Shown here: positions 24,758 to 35,402 of the stretch, one piece after another
Layout of the letters: each line of letters begins with the position of its first letter
Position numbering within the stretch: position 1 is the first letter of the stretch
Assembly (NCBI RefSeq): GCF_900111175.1
Contig: NZ_FOGI01000001.1
Coordinates: forward strand, 124,001 to 188,000
Source of the DNA: Actinokineospora terrae
GTDB taxonomy: Bacteria > Actinomycetota > Actinomycetes > Mycobacteriales > Pseudonocardiaceae
Length of the DNA stretch: 64,000 bases
Reading direction: 5' to 3'
The notes under the pieces: model-generated
The model's input: the letters and a program-made list of their open reading frames with translations, nothing else
Database searches by the model: none
What the model was told of the DNA's origin: nothing
Program-made: the position numbers and the translations under genes

Positions 24758-24956
24758 GGGGTTCTCCGTCGGTCGGCCGTCCGGCCGGTGCGGCCCGGAC
24801 GGGCTGTGCACGGTGTGGAGCGCACCGATGGTCGCAACGCCACGCCACGGTGGCGCCACGCCAGCGCCAACGACCGGTGAATGCGCGCGTAACCCCAGGC
24901 GACCACGGTGCGTGAGCTGCGGCTAGGCCATTGGGCTCGACGTACCCACGGATGAT

Positions 24957-24990
24957 TGTTTACCTTTCGTTCACCTTCTAGCCTGACCTG
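24957..24990 (+). promoter_or_regulatory. Candidate promoter of the LAL regulator (leaderless)
   Basis: TTGTTT (24957-24962), 16-nt spacer, TAGCCT (24979-24984), then 6 nt to ATG 24991. No ribosome site precedes the ATG, and a -10 at this distance is typical of leaderless actinobacterial mRNAs. Confidence 0.5.
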
Positions 24991-27735
24991 ATGTCCGTTG
25001 GCCACGTCCGGCAGCGACGTCGCCTCGACGCCGCGGTCGACGCCATGCGCGCCGGACGGGGACGGGCGCTGCTGGTCGAGGGCGAGCCGGGGATCGGCAA
25101 GACCACCTTGGTGCGCGCGGCCACGAATCGAGCCGAATCGCTCGGTTATGTCATCAAGTGGGGTTACGGCGACGAGCTCGGCCAAGACCTACCGCTCTTA
25201 CCGGTGCTGGACGCCCTGCGCGGTGACGACCCCAGGCTCGCTTCCGCTGACCGGCTCCTGCGCGGTGAGACCGGCGCGTCGGACCCTGTCGCCGCGGCGT
25301 CCCGCCAACTTCAGGCCATCATCACCGACCTGTGCGCCGCCACACCGACCGTGTTGGTCATAGACGACCTCCAGTGGGCAGATCGCGCTACCGCCGCCCT
25401 CTGGTGCCGCCTGGCCAGGCTCGCGCGTGACCTGCCGCTACTGGTCCTCGGAATGACCCGACTGGCGCCGCGTGGCACCGAGCTGCTCGCCATCAGACGC
25501 GCCGCGGGCCCCGGCGTCGTCCCACTCGACAGACTCGACGACGACGCCGTCACCACACTCGTCGGCGACCTCGCGGGCGGTGCCCCCGGAACCCGCCTGC
25601 TCGCGTTGGCCGATGGTGCCGCGGGAAACCCGTTGTACTTGACCGAACTCGTTGAAGCTCTCCGCAGATCCGGCGCCATCACGGCACAAGCGGGCGAGGC
25701 AGAACTAACAGCGGATCTCGCCCCGGGTTCACTGGGTGCCGCTATCGCCCACCGTTTGGACTTCCTGCCCGAGCGAGTTCGAGCGGTACTCGGCGCGGCA
25801 GCACTACTTGGTGTCGAGTTCGATCCCGCCGATGTTGCCGGTGTACTCGGAGAGCGCGTCACCGACGTGATCGACGCGTTGGAGGAAGCGCGCGCGGCCG
25901 GAGTCTTGCGTGAATCGGCCGACAGGCTTGCCTTCCGCCACCCATTGATCCGCTCCGCGATCCACGACGACCTACCAGTTGCGGTTAGAGCCGTCCTCCA
26001 CCGCGACGCAGCCGTTGCCCTGGCTGGTTCTGGCGCTCCAATCAGACGCATCGCGCGGCAATATCTGCGCGCGGTAGATCTGTCAGGCACCGCCCGACTC
26101 GACGCGTGGTCCACGGCCTGGCTCGTCGAGGCCGCGCCCGCGTTGATCGCCCAGTCGCCGTCGATGGCCGTCCGACTCCTCGACCGGGCCGTCCGTGGGG
26201 ATGGCGGGCCTCTTGCCGCCAGGCTGGCTGACGCCCGCTACCGCATGGGTGACGCCAGCGGCGCCGAGGAAGTCGCCAACCGCGCGTTAGCGGTAACGAC
26301 GGACCCTGACCTCATCGTCGACCTGCACTGGACGCTCGCGCAGTGCCGAGCACTGACCGGTCGCTCTCGTGAGTCTCTTGCAGCGCTCGCCGACGCCAGC
26401 ACCGACCTACCTGATCGACACCGGGCACGCCTGTTAGTGCTGACTGCTCGCGCGCACCGTGACCTCGGGGAAGTCGAACTGGCCGGTGTGGTTGCCGCTC
26501 GCGCGTTGGCTGCCGCCGAGGAGGACCGGTGGACCATCGGATGGGCGCTGCACGTGCTCACCGTCGTGTCCGTCATGCGCGGGGACGTCGCTGCGGCGCT
26601 TCCCCTGTTCGACCGGGCGCTCGCGGTCACCGACGCCCACCCGGCCTTACTCGACCTCAGGCTCTTACTGCAGATCAACCAGGCGGTCGCGCTCGGCGAT
26701 GTAGACCGCTACCCCGAGGCCATCGCTGCCGCCACGGCGGTCCGCACGCTCGCCGAAGAGGCAGGTGGGTTGATCCGGCTCGCGCAGTCGCACAGTGCCC
26801 TCGGGGAGCTGTTGTTCGACGTCGGCCGATGGGACGACGCGCTGACCGAGGTGACCGCGCTACCCGACGAGGTCAAGGACCCGGGCGTGGCCTGCTGCGA
26901 CCACGGCATCGCCGCGCTGATCGCGTTCCACCGCGGTGATCCCGACGCGGGCGTCGCCCACCTCGCGGCGGCGGCCGAACCGGCCAAGGGCATCGGTAAC
27001 CGGGTGATCGGCTCGTTGGCGCTGGCCAAGGCACTCGACCGTGAGAGACGTGGGCAGCCCGACCGCGCGCTGGCGGGGCTGCTGGGATGCCTCTCGGAGT
27101 CAGCACAAGAGCTTGAGGAGATGGAAGATCTCCTGCCCGAGACAGTCCGTCTCGCGTTGCTGCTTGGTGATCTCACCGCGGCCGAGTACACGGCTGGGCT
27201 GGCGGAGAAGGTCGACGAACCGGTGTCGCACCGCCTTGGAGCGGCGGCTCTCTGTCGAGGACTCATCGACCGTGACCCGGCAGCGCTGACTCGCGCCAGT
27301 GAGCACTACCTCGCAGCGGGGCGGCCGTTCGCGCGTGGGCGAGCGCTGCACGCCGCTGCGATCGCCTGGGCCGAGGCCGAGGATTCTGTGTCAGCTCGGG
27401 CAGCCTTCACCGCCGCTGACGACCTCTACGAGACACTCGGCGCGGCCTGGGACGCCGCAGGTATGCGATCCGCGCTGCACGCGCACGGCATCCGTCGCGG
27501 ACCGAGAGTGCGCCACCGTGTCGAACGCACCGGATGGAGCAGCCTGACACCGGCCGAGGCAAGAGTGGCCGCGTTGGTCGCACAAGGACTGTCCAATCCG
27601 GCCATAGCCGACCGCTTGGTGCTCTCGCGGCGAACCGTGGCCACACATGTCTCGCACATCCTCGCGAAACTGGGCATGGCCTCCCGGACCGATATCGCCA
27701 GGGAGGCCGCCGCCCACTACCGCGCGTCGGGTTGA
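24991..27735 (+). CDS. LuxR-family regulator with AAA ATPase (LAL type)
   Basis: A 914-residue regulator. The N-terminal AAA/STAND ATPase has Walker A EPGIGKTTLV near residue 33 and Walker B PTVLVIDDLQWAD near 120. The middle 500 residues are helical TPR-like repeats. The C-terminal ~65 residues are a LuxR helix-turn-helix (LTPAEARVAALVAQGLSNPAIADRL then RTVATHVSHIL). LAL proteins commonly activate secondary-metabolite or sugar-use operons upon ligand and ATP binding; the target here is unknown. Its last 19 nt overlap the convergent DUF6328 gene. Confidence 0.9.
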   Translation: MSVGHVRQRRRLDAAVDAMRAGRGRALLVEGEPGIGKTTLVRAATNRAESLGYVIKWGYGDELGQDLPLLPVLDALRGDDPRLASADRLLRGETGASDPVAAASRQLQAIITDLCAATPTVLVIDDLQWADRATAALWCRLARLARDLPLLVLGMTRLAPRGTELLAIRRAAGPGVVPLDRLDDDAVTTLVGDLAGGAPGTRLLALADGAAGNPLYLTELVEALRRSGAITAQAGEAELTADLAPGSLGAAIAHRLDFLPERVRAVLGAAALLGVEFDPADVAGVLGERVTDVIDALEEARAAGVLRESADRLAFRHPLIRSAIHDDLPVAVRAVLHRDAAVALAGSGAPIRRIARQYLRAVDLSGTARLDAWSTAWLVEAAPALIAQSPSMAVRLLDRAVRGDGGPLAARLADARYRMGDASGAEEVANRALAVTTDPDLIVDLHWTLAQCRALTGRSRESLAALADASTDLPDRHRARLLVLTARAHRDLGEVELAGVVAARALAAAEEDRWTIGWALHVLTVVSVMRGDVAAALPLFDRALAVTDAHPALLDLRLLLQINQAVALGDVDRYPEAIAAATAVRTLAEEAGGLIRLAQSHSALGELLFDVGRWDDALTEVTALPDEVKDPGVACCDHGIAALIAFHRGDPDAGVAHLAAAAEPAKGIGNRVIGSLALAKALDRERRGQPDRALAGLLGCLSESAQELEEMEDLLPETVRLALLLGDLTAAEYTAGLAEKVDEPVSHRLGAAALCRGLIDRDPAALTRASEHYLAAGRPFARGRALHAAAIAWAEAEDSVSARAAFTAADDLYETLGAAWDAAGMRSALHAHGIRRGPRVRHRVERTGWSSLTPAEARVAALVAQGLSNPAIADRLVLSRRTVATHVSHILAKLGMASRTDIAREAAAHYRASG

Positions 27736-28244
27736 CCCGCGTCCGGGTGACCCGACTGCGGCCGGCCAGCCGGTGACTGGCTCGGGTGCCGCCGCCCGTG
27801 CCGCCTGCTCACCATCGGCACGACGAACCACCACACCAGGAACCACGTCACCGTCCCCATCGTCAGCCACACCGCCTGCCGGGTGCCCAGCACCACGTCC
27901 AGGATCAGCAGCATCGACGCGCCGAGGGAGAGCACGAGGAAACCCAGTCCGCACAGGGTGAACCACCCCGTCGCGGTCACCAGGTGGCTCTTGAGCCTGC
28001 GGCGGAACACGAGCCGGTGGAACGGAGCGGGGGCGATCAGCAAGGCGGTCGCCGCCGCCCCGAGCAGGAGAGCGACAACGTAGACGGTGCGCTGGAACTC
28101 GGTGATCTCGGGAAAGCGCGGCGTGAACGCCAACGCGAGCAGGAAGGCCAAGAGGAACTGCACCCCGGTCTGCGCGACGCGGATCTCTTGCAGCATCTCA
28201 CCGTAGTTGCGTGTGAGGCGTTGGTGCGGTGTTTCGACGGTCAT
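27717..28244 (-). CDS. DUF6328 family membrane protein
   Basis: A 175-residue integral membrane protein (ATG 28244). It opens with the family's EIRVAQTGVQFLLAFLLALAF helix and has four hydrophobic segments (about 27-48, 57-77, 91-113, 118-138). A Pro/Gln/Asp-rich hydrophilic tail follows. Function is not known. It converges with and overlaps the LAL gene. Confidence 0.8.
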   Translation of the reverse strand: MTVETPHQRLTRNYGEMLQEIRVAQTGVQFLLAFLLALAFTPRFPEITEFQRTVYVVALLLGAAATALLIAPAPFHRLVFRRRLKSHLVTATGWFTLCGLGFLVLSLGASMLLILDVVLGTRQAVWLTMGTVTWFLVWWFVVPMVSRRHGRRHPSQSPAGRPQSGHPDAGQPDAR

Positions 28245-28338
28245 CGCTCGTCTCCAGGGTTGGTTTGTCCTGGTATGAGCTTGTCGTTCCGCGCCGAACG
28301 AGACATCCGTTGACTGACGGACATGGGAAGGCGAGGAG

Positions 28339-30684
28339 CTAGCCGCGGCGCGGTAGGGCTATCTCAGCCCACACCAACTTCCCGTCGTAGGTCGAGCGTG
28401 TGCCCCAACGGGTCGCGAACGACTCGACGATGTGGAGACCGCGGTGGTGTTCGTCGTCCAGCGCGGCGGGGAGCGTACGCGGCTGGGTGTAGCCGTGGTC
28501 GCTGACGTCGATGCTCAGACCACGCGCGTCCACGTGCAGTCGCAGGACCGCGGGGGAGCCGGTGTGCTTGATCGCGTTGGTGACCAACTCGCTGGTGATC
28601 GTGACGGCGCGGTCGGTCAACGCCGCAAGCCCCCACAGCTCCAGGTGCTCGGTGGTGAAGGACCGCGCTCGCGCGGCCGCGTCCGGCAGCGTGTCGAGCA
28701 CGAGCGTGCTGACCCGGCGGTTGTTGCCCTCGTTCCGCACGTACAGCAGCGCCACGTCGTCCGCGTGCGCGTCCGCTGTCATGCGCGTGATCAGAGCGTC
28801 CAGCTCCTCGCCGTCAGCGGGCATCTCGCGGACAGCCTCAGCGAGCGCGTCGATCCCCTCGTTGAGGTAACCGTTCCTGGTCTCCACCAAGCCGTCTGTG
28901 TAGAGGACAAGCCGGGCGCCCACGGGGAACTCGATCTGCCGCTGCCCGAAGTTGGTGCCAACACCGAGCGGCATGCCCAACGTCTGCCCGATCAGCGACG
29001 ACACGCCCTCCGGCGATACGTACACCGCAGGCGGATGACCCGCACTGGAGAAGGTAAGCGTGCCGTCAGCGGGATCGTGCACCGCGTAGAGGCACGTGAT
29101 GAAATCCGCGTCCGGTGTCGCTATCGCCAGCTCGGAACTGTTGCGCAGCACCTCAGACGGAGGCAGGTCCAGCAACGCGTAAGACCGAACCGCTGTCCGG
29201 ATCTGGCCCATGACCGCTGCCGCTGCCACACCGCGTCCGGCGACGTCACCGATGACGAACGCCGTTCGCCCTACCGGCAACGAGATCACGTCGAACCAGT
29301 CGCCACCCACCTCCGCACCTGTCGAGGCGGGCAGGTAGCGCGAGAGGACGCGTAGACCCGGTGTGGCGGGGATCGTCGGCAGCATGCTGCGGGCCAACTC
29401 GGTGGCCATGAACCGCTGCCGGGAGAACAGACGCGCGTTGTCCAACGCGATCGCGCTGTAACCGGCGATGCCCTCCGCCAACTGCTCGTGCCGCGCGGTG
29501 AACTGATCAGGCTCGGAGTGCCCGAAGAAGAAGCCGCCCAGCACCTCGCCGGAAGACGGTGAGATCACCGGCACCGCGAGGTAGCTGCACACGGGCAGAT
29601 GACCTTCCGGCATCCCGTGGTACGGCGGGTTGTCCCCGTAGCGCGGGTCGGCGGTGATGTCGGGGGAGCGCATGGTGCCCACGCCGTTGAACGTCTGCGC
29701 GAACACCTTGGTGTTGCGCGGCATGGGGAACTTCTCGAACGCCGCCCTCGGCACGCCTGAGAGCGTGAACAGCGTGTAAGACTCGCCGTAGGAGTCCACG
29801 AGGTTGTAGAAGAACGCGCCGAACTCCGCGCCCGTGGCCTTCGTCGCCGCGTCGGTGGCGTCCTGCACCAACGCGTCCAGGTCCAGCTGCGCGGTCAACC
29901 GCCGCCCTACGACCTGCAGCGTGTCCACGAGGTCCGCCGTCGCGCGGAGTTGGTCGACGGCCTCTTCGAGAGCGTTGGCCTGGTCGCGAGAGGCCCGCTC
30001 CAGGGTGGTCAGGTGCTGGCGCAGCGCGTCCCGCTCGGCGGGCACCTCGGCGCCGTGCGCGAGCAACCCGACCCGCAGCCCGATCGCGACCGCCGTGAAC
30101 TGCTCGGCGGTGCTCACCGGGATCGCCACACGCGAGTACAGCACCACGGCGAAGGGCGTCCCACCCGGCAGCACCCCGCCGAACCCGAGCACCGACTCGA
30201 TGTCGTGCGTGGTGACCAACACCTGGTCGTTGATGTAGCGGCTGCCGCGAGCCACCGGCACGTGGAACACACCGAACCCGTTGCCGTCACCGCCGCCGTT
30301 GAGGATGTCCTCGGGAGTCAGACCGAACTCGCGAGTCATGGCCGCCATCATCGGCATCGACTCGAACTCCTCGACCGGAGGCAGCGTGCGCACTCGGGGA
30401 GTGTCGGACTCCGTGCCCGCCTCCAGCACCAGGTACTTGGCGCCCGCGTCCATCCCCAGTTCCGCGCCGGAGCGGATGGTGAGCAGCCGCACCACCGGCA
30501 GCACCGACCCGGCCGGGTCGGTGAAGCACTCGCGCAGCCGGGTCACCACCGCGCGCGCCGCCGAGGTGAAGTCCGGGGCCAGTTCCGCGAGTCTGCGCAG
30601 GTCGGCGGCGGTGCGGACCATGTCCGAGAGGTCGAACCGGGTGATGTCGTAGGTCCGCCCGTCCGGCACCCGGCTCGGGCTCAC
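28339..30684 (-). CDS. SpoIIE-type PP2C phosphatase with GAF and C-terminal anti-sigma-kinase domain
   Basis: A 781-residue soluble protein starting GTG 30684, overlapping the STAS gene stop by 4 nt (GTGA). Residues 1-235 are an unassigned sensor region, 240-275 a coiled coil, 275-420 a GAF domain. The PP2C/SpoIIE phosphatase spans about 440-640 ([33 protein letters not shown] and VLYTDGLVE; metal-binding Asp residues kept). The last 130 residues are an RsbW-like HATPase ([19 protein letters not shown]). Together these imply a unit that dephosphorylates and rephosphorylates an anti-sigma antagonist, most simply the STAS protein next to it. Confidence 0.92.
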   Translation of the reverse strand: MSPSRVPDGRTYDITRFDLSDMVRTAADLRRLAELAPDFTSAARAVVTRLRECFTDPAGSVLPVVRLLTIRSGAELGMDAGAKYLVLEAGTESDTPRVRTLPPVEEFESMPMMAAMTREFGLTPEDILNGGGDGNGFGVFHVPVARGSRYINDQVLVTTHDIESVLGFGGVLPGGTPFAVVLYSRVAIPVSTAEQFTAVAIGLRVGLLAHGAEVPAERDALRQHLTTLERASRDQANALEEAVDQLRATADLVDTLQVVGRRLTAQLDLDALVQDATDAATKATGAEFGAFFYNLVDSYGESYTLFTLSGVPRAAFEKFPMPRNTKVFAQTFNGVGTMRSPDITADPRYGDNPPYHGMPEGHLPVCSYLAVPVISPSSGEVLGGFFFGHSEPDQFTARHEQLAEGIAGYSAIALDNARLFSRQRFMATELARSMLPTIPATPGLRVLSRYLPASTGAEVGGDWFDVISLPVGRTAFVIGDVAGRGVAAAAVMGQIRTAVRSYALLDLPPSEVLRNSSELAIATPDADFITCLYAVHDPADGTLTFSSAGHPPAVYVSPEGVSSLIGQTLGMPLGVGTNFGQRQIEFPVGARLVLYTDGLVETRNGYLNEGIDALAEAVREMPADGEELDALITRMTADAHADDVALLYVRNEGNNRRVSTLVLDTLPDAAARARSFTTEHLELWGLAALTDRAVTITSELVTNAIKHTGSPAVLRLHVDARGLSIDVSDHGYTQPRTLPAALDDEHHRGLHIVESFATRWGTRSTYDGKLVWAEIALPRRG

Positions 30685-31025
30685 CTGGCGTCCGTCCCCG
30701 GCACCTCGTCGACGATGCTGAACAGCCGGTCCAGCGCGGTCGCGGTGATCGTCGCCCCCACCTGCGGGCGCAGCGCGGCGAGCGTCAGCGTCCCCTCGGC
30801 GGCCACGGCCGCCTTGTGCAGCCGCACCAGCGCGCTGAGGCCGCTGGAGTCGCAGAAGGACAACCTGCCCAGGTCGAGCACCACGGCCCGCCCGCTGTCC
30901 ACGACCGGCGCCGCCACCCGCAGCAGCTCCGGGGTCGTGCCGAAGTCGAGCTGGCCGACCACGGACACCACCACCGCCGCCGCGCGCTCGTCCACCGTGA
31001 TCGCCAGCGGTGCCGGTTCACCCAC
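30681..31025 (-). CDS. STAS-domain anti-sigma factor antagonist
   Basis: A 114-residue STAS protein from GTG 31025, behind AAGGAG; a longer frame begins at 31076 but lacks a ribosome site. The STAS core has [17 protein letters not shown] and the phosphorylatable serine motif [10 protein letters not shown] with adjacent acidic residue, as in SpoIIAA/RsbV. Unphosphorylated, it would sequester an anti-sigma kinase and free a sigma factor. Its stop overlaps the SpoIIE phosphatase start, so the two are coupled; the anti-sigma kinase at 35403 may be a partner. Confidence 0.9.
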   Translation of the reverse strand: MGEPAPLAITVDERAAAVVVSVVGQLDFGTTPELLRVAAPVVDSGRAVVLDLGRLSFCDSSGLSALVRLHKAAVAAEGTLTLAALRPQVGATITATALDRLFSIVDEVPGTDAR

Positions 31026-31142
31026 GCCAGGCTCCTTCCGCCAGCTCACCCGGGTGCAGAGCGTAGCCTCGAACATCGCCGCTCCGCACGAAGACCGCGT
31101 TCACGCCCCCGCCGAGCAGCGTAGGCGCACCACCGCCCGCAG

Positions 31143-31652
31143 TCATCGCTGGTCTTGCTCCGTAATCTCGTCGACCACGGTGTTCAGGGCCTGGGTAGCG
31201 TCAACGGGAATGGCGCCCAAGCCCGCTACCTCGGCCTGGTAGCGCGGCCGCCAGTCGCGGAGCCACGCGCGTTGACCTGGACTACGGCCGAAGTCGTGGT
31301 CGCGGTGCGGGTAGTCCAGCCGGGACAGCATCGTGGCCTCGTCGATGACCAGCAGGTAGGCCCGGTCGAACCGCGGCCAGGCCTTACCGACGTTGCCCGC
31401 GTTACCGCACACGTACAGCGTTCCCGGGCGCGCGGCGAGTTCGTCGAGCAGCGACAAGTCCCATGACCAGTCGTGCTCGGAGAGCCATTCGAAGGTGGTG
31501 TCGTCGGGCAGCTCGACAGGGCGCCCGTCGCGGTCGAGCCACATCGCCAACGCCGTGTCAGCGTCCACGGCCACCAGCCCACGGCGCGTCAGTTCGGCCG
31601 CGACGGACGTCTTACCCGAGCCGGAGCACCCGGTCACCAGCACGATTCCCAC
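31143..31652 (-). CDS. P-loop kinase-like protein
   Basis: A 169-residue P-loop NTPase starting ATG 31652, 1 nt after the hybrid kinase stop, hence the same transcript. Walker A is GCSGSGKTS (residues 8-16) followed by VAVDADTALA, the nucleotide/small-molecule kinase pattern; FDRAYLLVIDE and a DYPHRDHDFGRS lid segment follow. It resembles the shikimate/adenylate kinase superfamily found often as a small actinobacterial ATP-binding protein. The substrate is not predictable. Confidence 0.8.
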   Translation of the reverse strand: MGIVLVTGCSGSGKTSVAAELTRRGLVAVDADTALAMWLDRDGRPVELPDDTTFEWLSEHDWSWDLSLLDELAARPGTLYVCGNAGNVGKAWPRFDRAYLLVIDEATMLSRLDYPHRDHDFGRSPGQRAWLRDWRPRYQAEVAGLGAIPVDATQALNTVVDEITEQDQR

Positions 31653-31653
31653 G

Positions 31654-34600
31654 TCAGCGGTCCTTTGGTGACCGGTAGGCCACTACGGCGACGTCGTCGT
31701 CGTAGCCGGAAGCCGGGCGGAGGTCGTCGAACACCCGGTCGATGATCGCCGCAAGAGGAGTCCCTGGGGCTGACTGCGTAGACAGGCTGGCGCGGAGCCG
31801 GTCCAAGCCGACGTCCCAGGGTTCGTCGCGGCGTTCGACGAGGCCATCGGTGTAGAGCAACACCAAGGACCCCGGAGGCAGGTCTGTCTGTGCGTTCACG
31901 CGGTCGGCGTCAGGTAGGACGGCCAACGGGAGCGAGCCCGCCTCGTCCAGCACGCGGGTACTGCCGTCAGGCGCGAGCAACACCGGTGGCGGGTGCCCGG
32001 CACGGCTGTAGGTGACTGTGCCCGCGACAGGATCAACGATCCCGCAGAAGACCGTCGTGCAACTCGCGCCCGGTACGTCCTCCGCGTAGCCGTCCAACTG
32101 ACGCAACGCGTCGGCAGCGCTACCCGACTGGCGAAGCAACGCGCGGCACGCACTCCGTAGCTGACCCATCACCGCGGCCGCCGCGAGCCCATTGCCCACA
32201 CAGTCGCCCACCACGATCCCGATACGACCCCCAGGCAGCCGCACCACGTCGTACCAGTCACCGCCGACCTCTAGCGGCAACACCGCCGGTTCGTACCGCA
32301 CGGCGAACCCTGGCGGTAGGTCACTCGGCCCGAGCAGGGCGTGCTGCAGTGTCAGCGCCACCCCTCGGGTCTCGTCGAAGCTGCGGGCCCGCGCGGTCGC
32401 CAACGCCAGGTGCTGCGACATCAACGCGAACAGCGAACGGTCCGCCGGGTCCGGAGCCGACCGGGGCCGCACCAGGAGCACCGCGTCCGCCGCGCCCAGC
32501 GCCGTCACCAACGCGGGCCCCGCCGCGTCCCTGACCTCGGCGACCGCGCCCGCCCGCCGCCGCGCCGCGTCCGCCATCGCCCGCCGCAGCTCGAACGACC
32601 AGCTGTCCCAGGTCACCGACACCGGGTACGACACCACGCGCGGGTCAGGCGTGTCGGAGCGCCACAGCACCACCGCCGCCGACCACGCCGCGAACGCCTC
32701 GGCCACCCCGGGCAGCCCGGCGCCCAGCACCCCGTCCACGTCCACAGCCGTCGCGAGCGCGCCGGTGAACCGCGCCAGGGTCGCCTCGCGGTTGGTCGCG
32801 GTGACCCGCGCCGTCACGTCGCGGACCGTCCCCACCGACATCCGCGCCGCCCCCGTGCGGTCCGGCAGCGTCGCGACCAGCGACGACACCCACACCCGGT
32901 GCCCGTCGCGGTGCCGGATCGGGTACAGGAACTCGCCCCCGCCGTGGCGCAGGAACTGCTCGTGCACCCGCTCCTGCTTGTGCCGGTCGCCGCCCTCGGA
33001 CAGCCACGGGTAGGGCCACCGGAACGGCACCCCGCTCGCCGGGTAACCGGTGATCGTCCCGAACGCCGTGTTCGCCTCGATCACCGTGCCCGCCGCGTCG
33101 GCCAGGAAGAACCCCTCCTGCAACGCCTCGACCAAGGTCTTGCGGAACCGCGCCGCCCGCGTCCGCAGCCTCGCCAGCTCCAGGTTCGACCGGATCCGCG
33201 CGACCAGCTCGGCGGGGGAGAACGGCTTGGGCAGGAAGTCGTCCGCGCCCGCGTCCAGCGCCTCCACCGCCGCGTCCTCACCGGCCCGCGCCGACAGGAA
33301 CACGACAGGTAGCTCTGCCGTGGCAGGGTCCGCGCGGAGGGTGTGGAGCAGTTCGAACCCGCTCATGCCCGGCATCATCACGTCGGTCAAGACCAGGTCC
33401 GGGGCGTCTTCCGCCACCCGAGCCAACGCGGTCACCCCATCCGGAGCCTGGACGACCTTCCAGGTAGGACTGAGCAGCGCGGTCACGAACCGGCGCAGGT
33501 CAGGGTTGTCATCGACCACCAACACCGTCGGGGCGTCCTTGGGTGCACGTGACACCGGCTCGTTCGCCGGATCCGACCACCGCAGGGCCTCGGTCAGGTG
33601 AGCGGTCCCTCCCGCGGGCGGCGTAGTACCTACCTCGGCGGCTGCTTCCCCATACGGGATGCGCACCGTGAACGCGCTCCCCAGCCCCACGGTCGACGTC
33701 ACGCCGGTAGACCCACCGTGCAGCCTGACCAGTTCGTCCACTAGAGCCAGACCGATCCCAGCCCCCTCGAACGACCGCCCCCGGCCGTCCGCGGCCCGGT
33801 GGAACCGGGTGAACAGCTGAGGCAACTCCTCCTCCCGCACCCCCACGCCGGTGTCCCTCACCACAAGCTCGACGCTGTCGCCCCGGTCGAGCAGCTCCAC
33901 GTCGATGTGCCCGGTCAGGGTGTACTTGACGGCGTTCGACAGCAGGTTGAGCACGACCTTCTCCCACATCCCGCGGTCGACCGCGACCAACCGGGGCAGG
34001 GGAGAGCACCGCAGCACCATGGCCAGACCAGCCTTGCTCACCGCGGGCGCGAACGAGGTCGATACCTCCTCCGTCAACGCCGCCAGGTCAGTCCATGTGG
34101 GATCCGCCGTCAAGGCACCCGCTTCCAGCCGCGCTAGGTCCAAGAGGTCATCGACCAGCCTGCGCAGCCTCTCCGCGTTGCGCAGCACTACCTCGGCCCG
34201 ATCGCGCTGAGCAGGTGCCAACGGTGCTACCTCGTCCGCCACGGCGTCCGCTGTCTCTCCGGTGATCAGCGTCAACGGCGTCCGGAACTCGTGGCTGATG
34301 TTGGCGAAGAACTCGGTCTTGAGTCGATCCAGCTCGGCCAGGTCCGCGATCTGTCGACGCTGCTCCTGGTAGGCCCGCGCGTCACCCACCGCCGCGGACA
34401 CCTGGCCACTCACCAGGACCAAGAAGTCCTGATAGTCCTTATCGAACACCCGGTGCGCGGAGAGCCCTAGCGCCAAGACTCCTGGTGAGTCACTCCCACT
34501 CCCCGGCTGCAACGGCACAAGCAGCTCGCTGATCCCGCGTGGCATCGACTCCCGTGAGCGCCAGGCCGCCGTGACCGCCCCCGCCCGCCCCGGATCCGGT

Positions 34601-35256
34601 GGAACCGCCCCGCACTCGGCCGCCACCAGCAGCGACCCGTCCGGCTCGACCAGGTGGAACAGCGCGTAGGGGATTTCCGCGTGGTGCTCGGCCAGCACCC
34701 GCGCCGCCGCCGAACACACCGCCGCGACCGAGTTGTCCGCCGAGCGCGGCAGCCCGCCCAGGTCGCGCAGCGCCGCCAGCCTGCGGGCCGCCACCACCCG
34801 CGACGTCGTGTCGTTCGTGGTGCTGAACACCCCGACCACCCGACCGCGGCCGTCCCGCACCGGACTGTGCGAGTAGGACCAGAAGGTCTCCACGGCAGCC
34901 CCGTGCCTGCTCAGCACGAGCGGCTGGTCGTCGACCCAGGTGGCCTCGCCGGTCTCGAGCACCCGCTCCACCACCGGCCCGATCGTGGGCCAGACCTCGG
35001 CGAACACCTCCCGACCCGACCCGCCGAGCGCGTCGGGGTGCCGGTCACCGGCCAGCGGGACGAAGGCGTCGTTGTAGAGCATCGTCAGCCGCTCACCCCA
35101 CAGCAGCAGCATCGGGTGGCGCGACTCCAGCACGATCCCCGCCGCCGTGCGCAGCGGCTCCAACCAGCACTCACGCGCTCCGAGCGGCGTCGCGGACCAG
35201 TCGAACCGCAGCACCAGCCGGGCCATCTCCCCGGTCCCCGGCTCGTCCGCGCGCAC
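31654..35256 (-). CDS. Hybrid histidine kinase / receiver / PAS / PP2C phosphatase
   Basis: A 1200-residue multidomain signalling protein. GTG 35256 is preferred because it begins just before the conserved ARLVLRFDWSATPLGARECW PAS-like opening. Order: PAS-like (10-130), GAF (150-290), HisKA with ANISHEFRTPLTLITGE (His near 322), HATPase (to ~560, NAVKYT, DTGVGV, GAGIGLAL), receiver (590-710, VLVVDDNPDL and VLTDVMMPGMSG), a second PAS (720-840), a GAF-like region, and a SpoIIE/PP2C phosphatase (970-1195, [33 protein letters not shown]). It is a phosphorelay and partner-switch in one chain. It is divergent from the anti-sigma kinase at 35403. Confidence 0.9.
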   Translation of the reverse strand: MRADEPGTGEMARLVLRFDWSATPLGARECWLEPLRTAAGIVLESRHPMLLLWGERLTMLYNDAFVPLAGDRHPDALGGSGREVFAEVWPTIGPVVERVLETGEATWVDDQPLVLSRHGAAVETFWSYSHSPVRDGRGRVVGVFSTTNDTTSRVVAARRLAALRDLGGLPRSADNSVAAVCSAAARVLAEHHAEIPYALFHLVEPDGSLLVAAECGAVPPDPGRAGAVTAAWRSRESMPRGISELLVPLQPGSGSDSPGVLALGLSAHRVFDKDYQDFLVLVSGQVSAAVGDARAYQEQRRQIADLAELDRLKTEFFANISHEFRTPLTLITGETADAVADEVAPLAPAQRDRAEVVLRNAERLRRLVDDLLDLARLEAGALTADPTWTDLAALTEEVSTSFAPAVSKAGLAMVLRCSPLPRLVAVDRGMWEKVVLNLLSNAVKYTLTGHIDVELLDRGDSVELVVRDTGVGVREEELPQLFTRFHRAADGRGRSFEGAGIGLALVDELVRLHGGSTGVTSTVGLGSAFTVRIPYGEAAAEVGTTPPAGGTAHLTEALRWSDPANEPVSRAPKDAPTVLVVDDNPDLRRFVTALLSPTWKVVQAPDGVTALARVAEDAPDLVLTDVMMPGMSGFELLHTLRADPATAELPVVFLSARAGEDAAVEALDAGADDFLPKPFSPAELVARIRSNLELARLRTRAARFRKTLVEALQEGFFLADAAGTVIEANTAFGTITGYPASGVPFRWPYPWLSEGGDRHKQERVHEQFLRHGGGEFLYPIRHRDGHRVWVSSLVATLPDRTGAARMSVGTVRDVTARVTATNREATLARFTGALATAVDVDGVLGAGLPGVAEAFAAWSAAVVLWRSDTPDPRVVSYPVSVTWDSWSFELRRAMADAARRRAGAVAEVRDAAGPALVTALGAADAVLLVRPRSAPDPADRSLFALMSQHLALATARARSFDETRGVALTLQHALLGPSDLPPGFAVRYEPAVLPLEVGGDWYDVVRLPGGRIGIVVGDCVGNGLAAAAVMGQLRSACRALLRQSGSAADALRQLDGYAEDVPGASCTTVFCGIVDPVAGTVTYSRAGHPPPVLLAPDGSTRVLDEAGSLPLAVLPDADRVNAQTDLPPGSLVLLYTDGLVERRDEPWDVGLDRLRASLSTQSAPGTPLAAIIDRVFDDLRPASGYDDDVAVVAYRSPKDR

Positions 35257-35402
35257 GCCGGTGACTTTTCCGCATGAATCGCGCGGGCGCGACCTCTTCC
35301 CCGGACGGGCCGCTACCGGCATCATGAACCGGCGGTAACAGTTACATTGCCGGTGGCGACTCATCCGGTGACGTGCACGTTGCTTGGCAGGGAGGTAAGA
35401 CG
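35257..35402. promoter_or_regulatory. Divergent promoter region with GTAAC-a-GTTAC inverted repeat
   Basis: The 146-bp gap between two divergent genes (hybrid kinase, anti-sigma kinase) contains GTAACAGTTAC at 35335-35345, an 11-bp inverted repeat of 5-bp arms. It probably carries both promoters. No certain -10/-35 pair was recognised. Confidence 0.4.
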